A stretch of 44,413 nucleotides of DNA from the NCBI GenBank assembly GCA_934700895.1, contig CAKUXV010000010.1, positions 1 to 44,413 on the forward strand. Reading direction: 5' to 3'. Source of the DNA: an uncultured Bacilli bacterium (GTDB taxonomy: Bacteria > Bacillota_I > Bacilli_A > RFN20 > CAG-826). The notes under the pieces are model-generated. The model saw only the letters and a program-made list of their open reading frames with translations, did no database searches and had not been told where the DNA came from. This document shows, one piece after another, positions 8,372-15,801 of the stretch. How positions within the stretch are numbered: position 1 is the first letter of the stretch; each line of letters begins with the position of its first letter. The position numbers and the translations under genes are program-made.

Positions 8372-8401
8372 AAAAACGAGCCTCATGCGGGGCTCGTTTT
8401 C
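8372..8401 (+). terminator. Rho-independent terminator
   Basis: AAAACGAGCC (8373-8382), a short loop, then GGCTCGTTTT (8391-8400). The A and T tracts on both sides make it usable in both directions. No coding gene precedes it directly, so it may end a non-coding transcript. Confidence 0.75.
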
Positions 8402-8469
8402 GTTGTTTGGTTGGATTTAATTCAAGGTTCCTTCGCCAAAGGTGGTTTGACGGAAGTGACATTGAATGA

Positions 8470-8952
8470 CATATTCTTCTCCATTTCGTTTGCATCCACC
8501 CCTTTTCGGATGGGAATGGCCTCGTATCCAGGCTTTTAACGACTTTTTTGCTCTTAAAATACGGATGTGAACTCGATTTGTATTACCCATTATCCTATTT
8601 GATCCTCTGCCATCTAGACGGCTACTATGACTCGCTGTATCAAGGAGGCTTAAATTGGAACGAAGGGAAAAACGATTCTACGCCCTTCGTGGTTTACCTT
8701 TTGGGGCGGATTTTAGAAGGATATCGGAAACTGACCTATATGACCTCCATCAACGCGATGGAAGGGACTTGCCCCGAAAAGGCGCTTAAGGCGATTGCGG
8801 ATACGGATTTGTCTATATCAAAAGCCGATTTGGAAGAAATTTTATTTCGCTACACCAGGAATAGCATTGAAAAGGCCCTGAAGGAATTATTGGCCCAGAA
8901 GAAAATTCAGCTGGTTCAATCGGGCCGGTACGCGAAATATTTTCGAGCCTAA
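8470..8952 (+). pseudogene. Fic-family protein, C-terminal remnant
   Basis: The frame opens after a TGA at 8467-8469 and reads HILLHFVCIHPFSDGNGLVSRLL, the Fic active-site motif. It continues with YYPLSYLILCHLDGYYDSL and NDSTPFVVYLLGRI, then a winged-helix (about the last 60 residues, ending QSGRYAKYFRA), as in DUF4172/Fic-HTH proteins. Fic proteins transfer AMP or other groups to target proteins. The N-terminal half, with the inhibitory and core helices, is missing, and the motif Arg (GNGR) is changed to Leu, so activity is not expected. No ribosome site or good start codon precedes the frame; a shorter reading from about 8548 would lose the motif. Confidence 0.7.
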
Positions 8953-8983
8953 GACCCCATTCTTTTAACGAATTTTCTTATTG

Positions 8984-9013
8984 TTCCAATAAAAAGACGT
9001 TTAGAATCGTATT
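8984..9013 (+). promoter_or_regulatory. ECF-type promoter before the sigma factor gene
   Basis: TTCCAATAAAA (8984-8994), 13 bases, then CGTATT (9008-9013). The same two blocks with the same spacing occur before the lipoprotein gene (10655-10684). The expected start of transcription is at or next to the first ATG (9019). Confidence 0.6.
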
Positions 9014-9018
9014 CACTT

Positions 9019-9561
9019 ATGATGAACGAGCAGGAGAAGAAATTACAATCGTACCTCCCTGCCTTCCAAAAGAAGGATTTTTCCTCGTTCACCGAATTCT
9101 ATGAAGAGGCCAAAAGGCCCATCTTCTATAACATCTACGCCTTGACGAAATCGCGGGAGGATTCCGAAGACATTCTCCAAGCGACATTCGTCCGCTTCCT
9201 CGAAACGGTGGATGAAGTGAAACCAGGTGCTTCCATTATGGGGTACCTGATGGTTATCAGCCGCAACCTTGCCCTCGATTCCCTGAAAAAGAAGAAACAC
9301 GATTATTTAACGGATGAAGATTGGGACACCCAAGGGCAAGAAGAAGATCGAAGCAGCAACCTCGACGCGGAACGGCTCTTAGAAAGGATCCAGGGCATCC
9401 TGAAGGACAAGGAATTCGAAATCTTCGTCCTTCACGTGATGAACGAGATGTCGTTCCAAGAAATCGCCGAGTGGGAGAAGCGACCCCTCGGCACCATCCT
9501 CTGGTCCTATTCCAATTCGCTTAAGAAAATCAGAAAGGAGATTCCTTATGAAACGGTTTGA
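9019..9561 (+). CDS. ECF-type RNA polymerase sigma factor
   Basis: A 180-residue sigma-70 family protein of the extracytoplasmic-function type, with region 2 (FTEFYEEAKRPIFYNIYALT then SREDSEDILQATFVRFLE, about residues 21-65) and region 4 (EIFVLHVMNEMSFQEIAEWE, about 133-152, a helix-turn-helix that reads the -35 box). It lacks region 1 and 3 domains, as usual. It directs RNA polymerase to a small set of promoters. The next gene overlaps by 14 bases and codes a membrane protein with a short cytoplasmic N-terminus, the normal place for an anti-sigma factor. Two adjacent ATGs (9019, 9022) are possible starts. No Shine-Dalgarno is present and the -10 box ends 5 bases before, so the mRNA may be leaderless. 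Confidence 0.85.
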   Translation: MMNEQEKKLQSYLPAFQKKDFSSFTEFYEEAKRPIFYNIYALTKSREDSEDILQATFVRFLETVDEVKPGASIMGYLMVISRNLALDSLKKKKHDYLTDEDWDTQGQEEDRSSNLDAERLLERIQGILKDKEFEIFVLHVMNEMSFQEIAEWEKRPLGTILWSYSNSLKKIRKEIPYETV

Positions 9562-10639
9562 AGACGATAAGAAAATCGTAGACGCGGTTCAAGAAAACGA
9601 AAATTACCAAATCAAAACGACCGCGGATTCGATCCTTGCTGCTTATCAAAAACGTCAGCAGGAAAGCAAACCTCACCCCTCCTTCATGCCCAAAAAGAAG
9701 AAAACGGGCTGGTTCGTTGGCATTCCTCTTGTTGGGGCTTTAACGGCTGCCGGCATTTGCCTTGGCATTTTCCTTCATCCCTCCTCTCCCTCTACGCCTG
9801 TTCCCTATGCACCGGACAATTCCCCGACGGTTCTCCGCGAACTCGTTTCTTTTGCTTCCTTTAACGGCGGTCAATCTTCTTCCCTTGCTCCTAAAGCCAA
9901 GAAATTAAACCTCTTGTCGGAAACAGAGGATTATTTATCCCCGTTAAGAAAAGCAGCGGAGACCTTGGATGGGTATTTTGATTTCTTCTCCTCTTGCTAT
10001 GAATTCACCCCGAATGACTTGAAGATCACCAGCGAGAAACTTGCGGAACCCTATACCTTAAAAAACGAATCCTATGATTACGTCAGTCATTATTCTTATT
10101 TAAATAAAGAAGTCTTCTCGTTCTATTATGGGGATTTAAGCTCCTTGGAGAATTCAAAATCCTCCACCTTCTCTGGTGTGTTCGTTCAAGGGGATACCTC
10201 ATACAAGACAACGATTAAAAAAGAAGTGGAACAAGAAGAAAACGAAGTCGAAGAAGAAATTTCGATGGAATTCGTAAATACTTCCTTTCCCCGGGATGTC
10301 TTTGTGGTAGAAAAAGCCAACGAGGCGGAAGAAGGAGAAAGCGAGAATTCCTTCTGCTTAAAATATTATTTAGGATTAGATGCGCTGACCCGGGAGGATC
10401 CCACCGTTTCCTTCACCTATGAATTTGAATGCGACGATGAAGGCGCGGAGACTTCCTTTGAAATCCAAGTGGATAACAGCGAATTCTCCTTCGAACATAT
10501 TGCCTATTCCCAAAACGTCTATACCTTCGACGTGGAAGTGAAGATTCCGCCTGTAGAAATCACGTTTAAAGGAGTGAAAGTCTATGTAGGGGACGCCATC
10601 AGAAGCTACGTCTACAATTCTCAAAAAATAAATTTCTAA
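9548..10639 (+). CDS. Membrane protein, probable anti-sigma factor
   Basis: A 363-residue protein with a cytoplasmic N-terminus of about 52 residues, one membrane segment (about 54-76, WFVGIPLVGALTAAGICLGI) and an extracellular domain of about 285 residues that is beta-rich and acidic (for example EQEENEVEEEISMEF). Single-pass topology, overlap with the sigma gene by 14 bases and position directly after it fit an anti-sigma factor that senses the envelope. I do not see a zinc-binding HxxxCxxC motif in the N-terminus, so it is not a ZAS-type anti-sigma. The outer domain shows a similar strand pattern to the lipoprotein encoded next. Confidence 0.6.
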   Translation: MKRFEDDKKIVDAVQENENYQIKTTADSILAAYQKRQQESKPHPSFMPKKKKTGWFVGIPLVGALTAAGICLGIFLHPSSPSTPVPYAPDNSPTVLRELVSFASFNGGQSSSLAPKAKKLNLLSETEDYLSPLRKAAETLDGYFDFFSSCYEFTPNDLKITSEKLAEPYTLKNESYDYVSHYSYLNKEVFSFYYGDLSSLENSKSSTFSGVFVQGDTSYKTTIKKEVEQEENEVEEEISMEFVNTSFPRDVFVVEKANEAEEGESENSFCLKYYLGLDALTREDPTVSFTYEFECDDEGAETSFEIQVDNSEFSFEHIAYSQNVYTFDVEVKIPPVEITFKGVKVYVGDAIRSYVYNSQKINF

Positions 10640-10654
10640 AAATTTTTCCAATAA

Positions 10655-10684
10655 TTCCAATAAAAGGTTTTCCCTGCTCGTATT
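10655..10684 (+). promoter_or_regulatory. ECF-type promoter before the lipoprotein gene
   Basis: TTCCAATAAAA (10655-10665), 13 bases, CGTATT (10679-10684). It matches the promoter of the sigma operon in both blocks and spacing. A second partial TTCCAATAA lies just upstream (about 10646). Confidence 0.6.
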
Positions 10685-10718
10685 TATAGGTGAAAGCACC
10701 AAAAGGAGAAACCTAAAA

Positions 10719-11624
10719 ATGAAAAAGAAAATTGTGCTCATGACGATGATGACCGCCGCCGCTGCGGGGGTCATGCTTGCAGGATGCAACGGAGGAGCGA
10801 CTCCTGCTGCTCAAACCCCGGAGGACACCATGGCCCTCCAAGCCGCTTCTGCGATTCAACAGGCCGCCGTCCTTGCCCCGTCCGCCGGACTTCGCGCCGC
10901 TGCTCTTCCTGCGATTGACTTCAACTTCAACCTCTCGATGGAAGGAGTCCTTCCGACCCTTGATCTCTTCTTGGAGAATGGATTCCAAGTCAATTCGGAA
11001 AAAGTCGAAGGTGAATTTGAATCCAATGGAGTGACCTATCACTACCAAGAAACCATTTCCTACACGGATACCGCTGGTAAAGAAAAAACCTACACCCTTC
11101 TTTACAACATGACTGGTTCGAAAACGGAAACGGAAGAGGATGAAACGGAAGTCTCCACCAATTTTGAAGGCGTTGCAACCATCAACGAAAACACCACTTG
11201 GAAATTCAGCAGTACCATCAAATCGGAAACCGAAGGAAAAGACAGCGAATCCAATGTCGATTTCACCCTTTGGACTGGTGAAAATTCCTATATCGCCGTT
11301 ACTCAAGAACACGAAATTGAAGAAGGCGAAGCTGAAATGGAGTTCGCGTACCGCGTTGTTTCTAACGGCGTGACCGTGAGCGCCTTCAAGATCGGCATTG
11401 AATCCGAAGGCGAATCCCACAAGATCGAATATGAAATCGCTGGTTACGAATTTGAGATGGAGAAGCGCGTCGATAAAGAATCTGGCGAAACCCTCTACTG
11501 CGTCTCTCTTGAGACCGAAAGCGGCAAGGAAGCTAAGGCCGCGTTCCGCAAAGTCGTCGACGAAAACGGCAATGTCTCGTACTCGCTTGCCTTCGACTAC
11601 AGCAACAATAACTCCAGCAAATAA
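10719..11624 (+). CDS. Secreted lipoprotein of the ECF sigma regulon
   Basis: A 301-residue lipoprotein with signal peptide and lipobox MLAGC (Cys 23). The mature part has an alanine-rich linker (about 30-65) and then a beta-rich acidic domain with repeated E-rich strands (EEDETEVSTNFEG, EIEEGEAEMEF). No catalytic motif is visible. AAAAGGAGA lies 9 bases before the ATG. The promoter motif shared with the sigma operon implies that it is the main target of that sigma factor. Its domain pattern is like the outer domain of the preceding putative anti-sigma protein, so it may bind the same signal or bind that protein. The exact function is unknown. A terminator follows directly. Confidence 0.65.
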   Translation: MKKKIVLMTMMTAAAAGVMLAGCNGGATPAAQTPEDTMALQAASAIQQAAVLAPSAGLRAAALPAIDFNFNLSMEGVLPTLDLFLENGFQVNSEKVEGEFESNGVTYHYQETISYTDTAGKEKTYTLLYNMTGSKTETEEDETEVSTNFEGVATINENTTWKFSSTIKSETEGKDSESNVDFTLWTGENSYIAVTQEHEIEEGEAEMEFAYRVVSNGVTVSAFKIGIESEGESHKIEYEIAGYEFEMEKRVDKESGETLYCVSLETESGKEAKAAFRKVVDENGNVSYSLAFDYSNNNSSK

Positions 11625-11639
11625 AACCGATTCTCGACA

Positions 11640-11667
11640 GGGGACCTCGCATGGGCGGGGTCCTTTT
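11640..11667 (+). terminator. Terminator after the lipoprotein gene
   Basis: GGGGACC on the left pairs with GGGTCC (about 11658-11663) through a GC-rich loop and is followed by TTTT. Confidence 0.65.
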
Positions 11668-11730
11668 CAATTTGTGGAGAAAAATGCATCCTGAAGAAGA
11701 GGATATCGCATAGATTTTGTTTACGGAAAA

Positions 11731-12655
11731 ATGAACGAGGCGGAAATGGATCTTGCCATAGTGGATTCCATTTTGAGGGAGAAGAAAGTAGCGGATTTGT
11801 TTTTCCAAGAAGCGGGGTTTTCTGGCGAAATTATTAAGGTTTACCATTCGTTAACGGAACAGCAATCGGATGGAACGATGGGAGAATCCGACATTGTTCT
11901 TTTCATTCGAGACAAAAGCGGTGCTATAAACGCCATATTCATCGAGGAGAAAATCAATACCGAAGTCACGCCAATGCAAAAGGCAAAGGTATGATGATCG
12001 CGCCAAAATCCTTCAAGAAAAAGAGGGTTTTGTTCGTTATGCTGTCATTCTTTGCGCTCCCCAAAGATATCTAGACTCTTCGAGGCGTGATGGGTACGAC
12101 CATGTAGTTTCGTATGAAAATATTTGGAAGAACCTCGAAGACGATTTTTTGAAGAGCCGGTTTGCCTATTGTATGGAAGAAAAACAACTGGGCTATGTGC
12201 CGGAAAAATGCGAACTGGTTACTTTGTTTTGGGATTGTTTGTATCAATATATCGACGCCAATTATGAATGCTCCCTGCTCATTGTTAAAACGACAGGGGC
12301 GAGAGGGAGAAACGCACGCTGGCCAACGCCTAAAACAAATATTCGAAACGTCTATATTCGGTGGAAAACCGATCGAGATGTTTTCGATTTAGAATTTGGC
12401 GGCATGGGAAATAACAAGAAAGGCCTCATCAAGAAATTAAATGCGATTGGCGAAAACACCTTTGATGTGGTTCAAACGGGAAAGTCCGCGTCTTTGCGAT
12501 ATCGAGTTCCAAAGGAATTTCACGTTAATTTCTCCGATGGTTTTGATAAGCAAATTCCGAATGTTGATTTGGCGTTAAAAACGGTTTTAAAGTTTTTCAA
12601 AATCGTCAAAAAATTGCAATATTTAGGGATAGAGTCATCTCCGATCCAAGATTAG
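11731..12655 (+). pseudogene. PD-(D/E)XK-nuclease-like protein, frameshifted
   Basis: The first frame (11731-11994) reads MNEAEMDLAIVDSIL and then GESDIVLFIRDKSG and AIFIEEKIN, the D...EXK arrangement of PD-(D/E)XK nucleases. At about 11990 it hits TGA. A second frame opens at the same point (YDDRAKILQEKEGFVRYAVI) and runs to 12655. Joined, they would give about 307 residues, the size of the PD-(D/E)XK nuclease-like proteins found in many Firmicutes genomes. One base is missing at the joint. The catalytic triad is in the first part, the rest is a helical and beta domain of unknown role. A sequencing error cannot be excluded. Confidence 0.65.
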
Positions 12656-12679
12656 TGGCGACCTGGAAAGCTTTTGATT

Positions 12680-13272
12680 TTATTTCAAAACGTAGACGGA
12701 TAATTGCTCATTATCGTCAGAATAATTTTGAGCCACGAAATGTTCTACTTTCTTAAAATCGACGGTTGCCTTTAAAAATCCAGGCACTTTTCTTCCGGAC
12801 CAATAAACTTGGTTCTTTTCGTTGATTTTGTATCGATAAACCCAATTTGCCTTTTTTACGATGACATCTTTGTGTTCATCAATTCAACGAGCCTCATTTG
12901 ACAAAAGTTGCCCGTAATTGTTGTCTTCTGGGTCCGAGAGACGGGTGTATTTGCTCAAAGAAATCTCTTGGATTTGACTTAGTGGCACCAGAATCATGTT
13001 GTTAAGCAAAACCTTTCCTAAAATGTTTCATTTTGAAGAACCGTGCGAAGCATTGTTTGGCTGGATGGCTTCAGTTTGCCATCCTCCCCATAATCTCTAG
13101 GGTTCTTTGAGAAGAGGGGAAGGAAGTAGAGGAAGGGTTCGATAAAGACGAGAAAACCAACATAGGGACGGTTGTGTTTTCGGTCATTTTCGTGGTTGGA
13201 CAAAACCCTGTGATTGATGGTGGAAAGTCGCGAAATGTATTCGTCGGACACGGAAAAAAGATGAATGCTCAT
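12680..13272 (-). pseudogene. ToxN/AbiQ-like type III toxin, decayed
   Basis: On the minus strand, 13272-13018 codes MSIHLFSVSDEYISRLSTIN, then VGFLVFIEPFLYFLPLFSK and KPSSQTMLRTVLQNE. One base is missing after TF; the next frame continues with GKVLLNNMILVPLSQIQEI and QLLSNEAR, then a TGA where a Trp would fit, then IDEHKDVIVKKANWVYRY, and ends at 12680. The order matches ToxN/AbiQ endoribonucleases of type III toxin-antitoxin systems (N-terminal YxxDDKY-like part, PLTSPKK-like strand, F-x-R-x-N-K-x-K-I helix). These toxins are held by a repeat RNA, ToxI. I see no tandem RNA repeats upstream (13273-13417). GAAAGGAG precedes the start. Frameshift plus nonsense codon make it non-functional. Confidence 0.55.
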
Positions 13273-13291
13273 GCTTTGGATGGCTCCTTTC

Positions 13292-13348
13292 AGGAAAAAA
13301 GAAAAGCGGGGCTATGCAATTCTCTTAAGATGATGATTTCCCCCGCTT
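13292..13348 (-). terminator. Terminator of the phn-type operon (minus strand)
   Basis: On the minus strand, AAGCGGGG pairs with CCCCGCTT (plus-strand 13341-13348 and 13304-13311) over a 29-base loop and is followed by TTTTCTTTTTT. It ends the operon that closes with the kinase gene at 13418. Confidence 0.6.
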
Positions 13349-13417
13349 GATTTTAAAGCTCCACACTATGTGGCAGCGGCCGTCCAAGATTTTGCAAGTT
13401 TCCATCTATTTGCTTGG

Positions 13418-13900
13418 CTAGTTCCACCATTCCACGCGGACTTCGTCAAAATAAGCACGAACTTTCGGGGATGGGTCCACGTAGATTTCTCTCATATGGT
13501 CCATTACATCTTCGGGAACCCATTTTTCCTTGGGACGCATCTTGTTTTGCTTATAGCAAATCGAGTAATCGTGCATCTTCACCATGAACAGAATGGCTTT
13601 GTCATAACCATGAATCCGTTCCATATAATATTCTCGACGATAATCATCGAGGAAGATGGAATCTTCGATGACCGTGCATTCTTGGCCTTCGTAGGCTTTA
13701 AAGATTTCATTGGTTTCCCGAATCATCTCGTCGAAGATGATTTCCATTCTAGGTGGGAACACCAAATAGGACCCCGTGATTTTCTTTCTTGTTTCATCGG
13801 TATCGATGATGAAAACGTTCGAGTGTTCTTTTTGGTATTTTTTGCACCAAGTGGATTTCCCTGACCCAGGGATCCCTGCCATCAAAATCAAAGTATGCAT
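13418..13900 (-). CDS. P-loop kinase (AAA_33-like)
   Basis: A 160-residue protein with Walker A GIPGSGKSTW at residues 9-18, followed by a DTDETR motif (about 33-38) and a lid rich in basic residues (YKQNKMRPKEKWVPEDVM, about 120-137). The layout is that of small P-loop kinases and polynucleotide-kinase-like proteins. It starts 6 bases after the phnE2 stop and is the last gene of the operon, so it may act on the imported compound. The substrate cannot be read from the sequence. An alternative is a zeta-toxin-like kinase, but no antitoxin is present. Confidence 0.65.
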   Translation of the reverse strand: MHTLILMAGIPGSGKSTWCKKYQKEHSNVFIIDTDETRKKITGSYLVFPPRMEIIFDEMIRETNEIFKAYEGQECTVIEDSIFLDDYRREYYMERIHGYDKAILFMVKMHDYSICYKQNKMRPKEKWVPEDVMDHMREIYVDPSPKVRAYFDEVRVEWWN

Positions 13901-13905
13901 AGGGC

Positions 13906-14844
13906 TTAGACGAGTTTCTTACGGAGATAGGAGGAGAGCAAGTTGATGCCAACAACCAAAATCACGATGCCGAAGATGCAAGCCCCCAAAGCGTGGTAAT
14001 GGGTGCTTTGGATGGAAAGGTAATAACCAATCCCGCCTTCTAGGCCAAGGACAACGCCTAAGATGGTCGCGGTACGGATATTGATGTCGAAGCGGTATAA
14101 GGCAACCGATAGTAGACCCGGCAAAGCCTGGGGCATGACGGCCAAATGAATCGCCTGCCATTTGGAGGCGCCGCCACTATAAATGCCTTCCAAGGGCCCC
14201 ATTTCAATGCCGTCGATTTGATCGGCATAAAGTTTGCCAATCATCCCAATGGAGTGGATGCCGATGACTAAAACGCCGGAAAGGAAGGAGTAGCCGGAGA
14301 AGCGGATTAATAAAATGGCGAATACGAGTTCGGGGAACGTGCGGATGACGATGAGGATAATCTCGCTGATCCACGCCCATTTGCCGAATAGCTTATGGGA
14401 AGCAAGCAAACCAAAGGGAATCGCGATTAACGAAGCAATGAAGGTTCCAATATAGGCGATTCCAAACGTCTTGATGATCATGTAAATGACCGATTCGGTG
14501 AATTCATAATCCCCGAATCCGAAGAAGATCTGCCAGAAGGTGGGATGGCTTAAATCAAACAGCATCCCGATGTTTTTTAATCCTTCACCAAAATTGCCCC
14601 CGATGTTGGAGAGGTAATAATTCATGTCCAAATCAAAATGGACGTAGGTAATGGCACACAACAAGGCAAAGCCAAATAGAATTAAGAGAATCCAATTACG
14701 GGGGCGTTTCTCGTAGGCTTCGTCCGTGGATTCGTAATGTTTGGGTTTCTTCAAAGACACTTCGTCGATGATCATCATGACGATGGCTAGGACTAAGAAG
14801 ACGAGTCCTGAATAACCGGATAGGGATTTAAAGATATCGTTCAT
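13906..14844 (-). CDS. phnE: PhnE-type ABC transporter permease (second)
   Basis: A 312-residue inner-membrane protein with about six hydrophobic helices. The first (about 8-26) is followed by a charged loop, and the permease core holds the loop with DQIDGIEMGPLEGIYSGGAS (about 212-231), the EAA-type contact site for the ATPase. Family members form a heterodimer or homodimer pore for phosphonate, phosphite or similar substrates. The start ATG overlaps the stop of the preceding permease gene (ATGA), so they are coupled. It ends with LRKKLV. Length is normal. Confidence 0.8.
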   Translation of the reverse strand: MNDIFKSLSGYSGLVFLVLAIVMMIIDEVSLKKPKHYESTDEAYEKRPRNWILLILFGFALLCAITYVHFDLDMNYYLSNIGGNFGEGLKNIGMLFDLSHPTFWQIFFGFGDYEFTESVIYMIIKTFGIAYIGTFIASLIAIPFGLLASHKLFGKWAWISEIILIVIRTFPELVFAILLIRFSGYSFLSGVLVIGIHSIGMIGKLYADQIDGIEMGPLEGIYSGGASKWQAIHLAVMPQALPGLLSVALYRFDINIRTATILGVVLGLEGGIGYYLSIQSTHYHALGACIFGIVILVVGINLLSSYLRKKLV

Positions 14845-15794
14845 CTGGATTTCCTCGACAAGATATTGGAAACGACTTGAAGCAAGATGACTTCGATGAA
14901 CAAGGGGATGAGCAAGGCCCCGATGCAGTCATAATGGGATTCGCCGAATTCCTGCTGGAGCAAATACCCGTATCCGCCTGCTCCCACGTAACCTAAAATC
15001 ACAGAAGCGCGGATATTGATTTCGAAGGTATAAAGGAAGTTTGCAAAAAACATTGGAAGGATTTCCGGGTGTAATCCCAAATGGATGCACTGGAGGAGTC
15101 CGCCGCCATTAGATCGAATCGCTTCAAAAGGCGACATCTCCAAGGTCTCGATGAATTCGTACATGAGCTGATACATGATGCCCAAGGTGAAGACGGCGAT
15201 CGAAGCGATACCCGTCACGATATTGGGTCCGAAGAAGAAGCGGAGAAAGATGGCCATGACCATCTGAGGAATCGTGCGCAACAAGGCGTTGAAGATGCGG
15301 AAGGGCTGATAGACCGCGGGCTTATGGGTGATGTTGCGGGCGCAAAGGTAGAAGACGGGAATCGAAATAATCGAACCGATTAACGTTCCGATAAAGCACA
15401 TCTCCGTCGTGGACCAAATCGTCGGCACGGCTTTGTTCCAGAGGTAATTCCAATATCCCACGGAGTCGACCAGCGAATTCTTGTTCGGGGTGAATAAGGA
15501 AGAGAACAGCCCTCCAATTTCGTCCCAATGCAAAACGGTTTTGGAATCGTAATTCACCGTGAAGAAGCAGACGATGAAAAGAATCAAGGCGATGGAGGCT
15601 CCCGCGATGGGGAAGATCGGACGTTTCTTGCGGATCGTCCTGACCATCGACCCGTCTTGAGCAGACGAGATATCCAAGGTTTGATTGTAATAGAAAAGGG
15701 AATCCCATTTTTCTTTTCGGGCTTTCTTCTTTTCTTCCTTTAAGCGGACTTTTTCGGCCTGCTTCAGAATTTCTTCTTGGGTTTTGGGTTTCAT
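14841..15794 (-). CDS. phnE: PhnE-type ABC transporter permease (first)
   Basis: A permease of 317 residues starting at MKPKTQEEILKQ. I chose 15794 because TGAGGG lies 6 bases upstream; the start at 15812 would overlap phnC and has no such site. The first 55 residues are a cytoplasmic charged helix (KEEKKKARKEKW), followed by about six membrane helices. The EAA-type loop reads ETLEMSPFEAIRSNGGG (about 205-221). It is the partner of the second permease and of the PhnC ATPase. The N-terminal extension is longer than in most PhnE proteins. Confidence 0.8.
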   Translation of the reverse strand: MKPKTQEEILKQAEKVRLKEEKKKARKEKWDSLFYYNQTLDISSAQDGSMVRTIRKKRPIFPIAGASIALILFIVCFFTVNYDSKTVLHWDEIGGLFSSLFTPNKNSLVDSVGYWNYLWNKAVPTIWSTTEMCFIGTLIGSIISIPVFYLCARNITHKPAVYQPFRIFNALLRTIPQMVMAIFLRFFFGPNIVTGIASIAVFTLGIMYQLMYEFIETLEMSPFEAIRSNGGGLLQCIHLGLHPEILPMFFANFLYTFEINIRASVILGYVGAGGYGYLLQQEFGESHYDCIGALLIPLFIEVILLQVVSNILSRKSR

Positions 15795-15801
15795 AATTCC
15801 C

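Noticed and set aside
12861..12900. TGA read as Trp (mycoplasma code) in the ToxN-like gene
   Set aside because: TGA ends several intact genes here (cas2, csn2-overlap, abiEi region) and TGG is the normal Trp codon. A nonsense mutation in a decayed gene is simpler.
13273..13417. ToxI-type tandem repeat RNA before the ToxN-like gene
   Set aside because: No tandem repeat is seen; only the terminator of the neighbouring operon.
13370..13864. Plus-strand frame of 164 codons
   Set aside because: Antisense of the P-loop kinase gene, which has a perfect Walker A and fits the operon.
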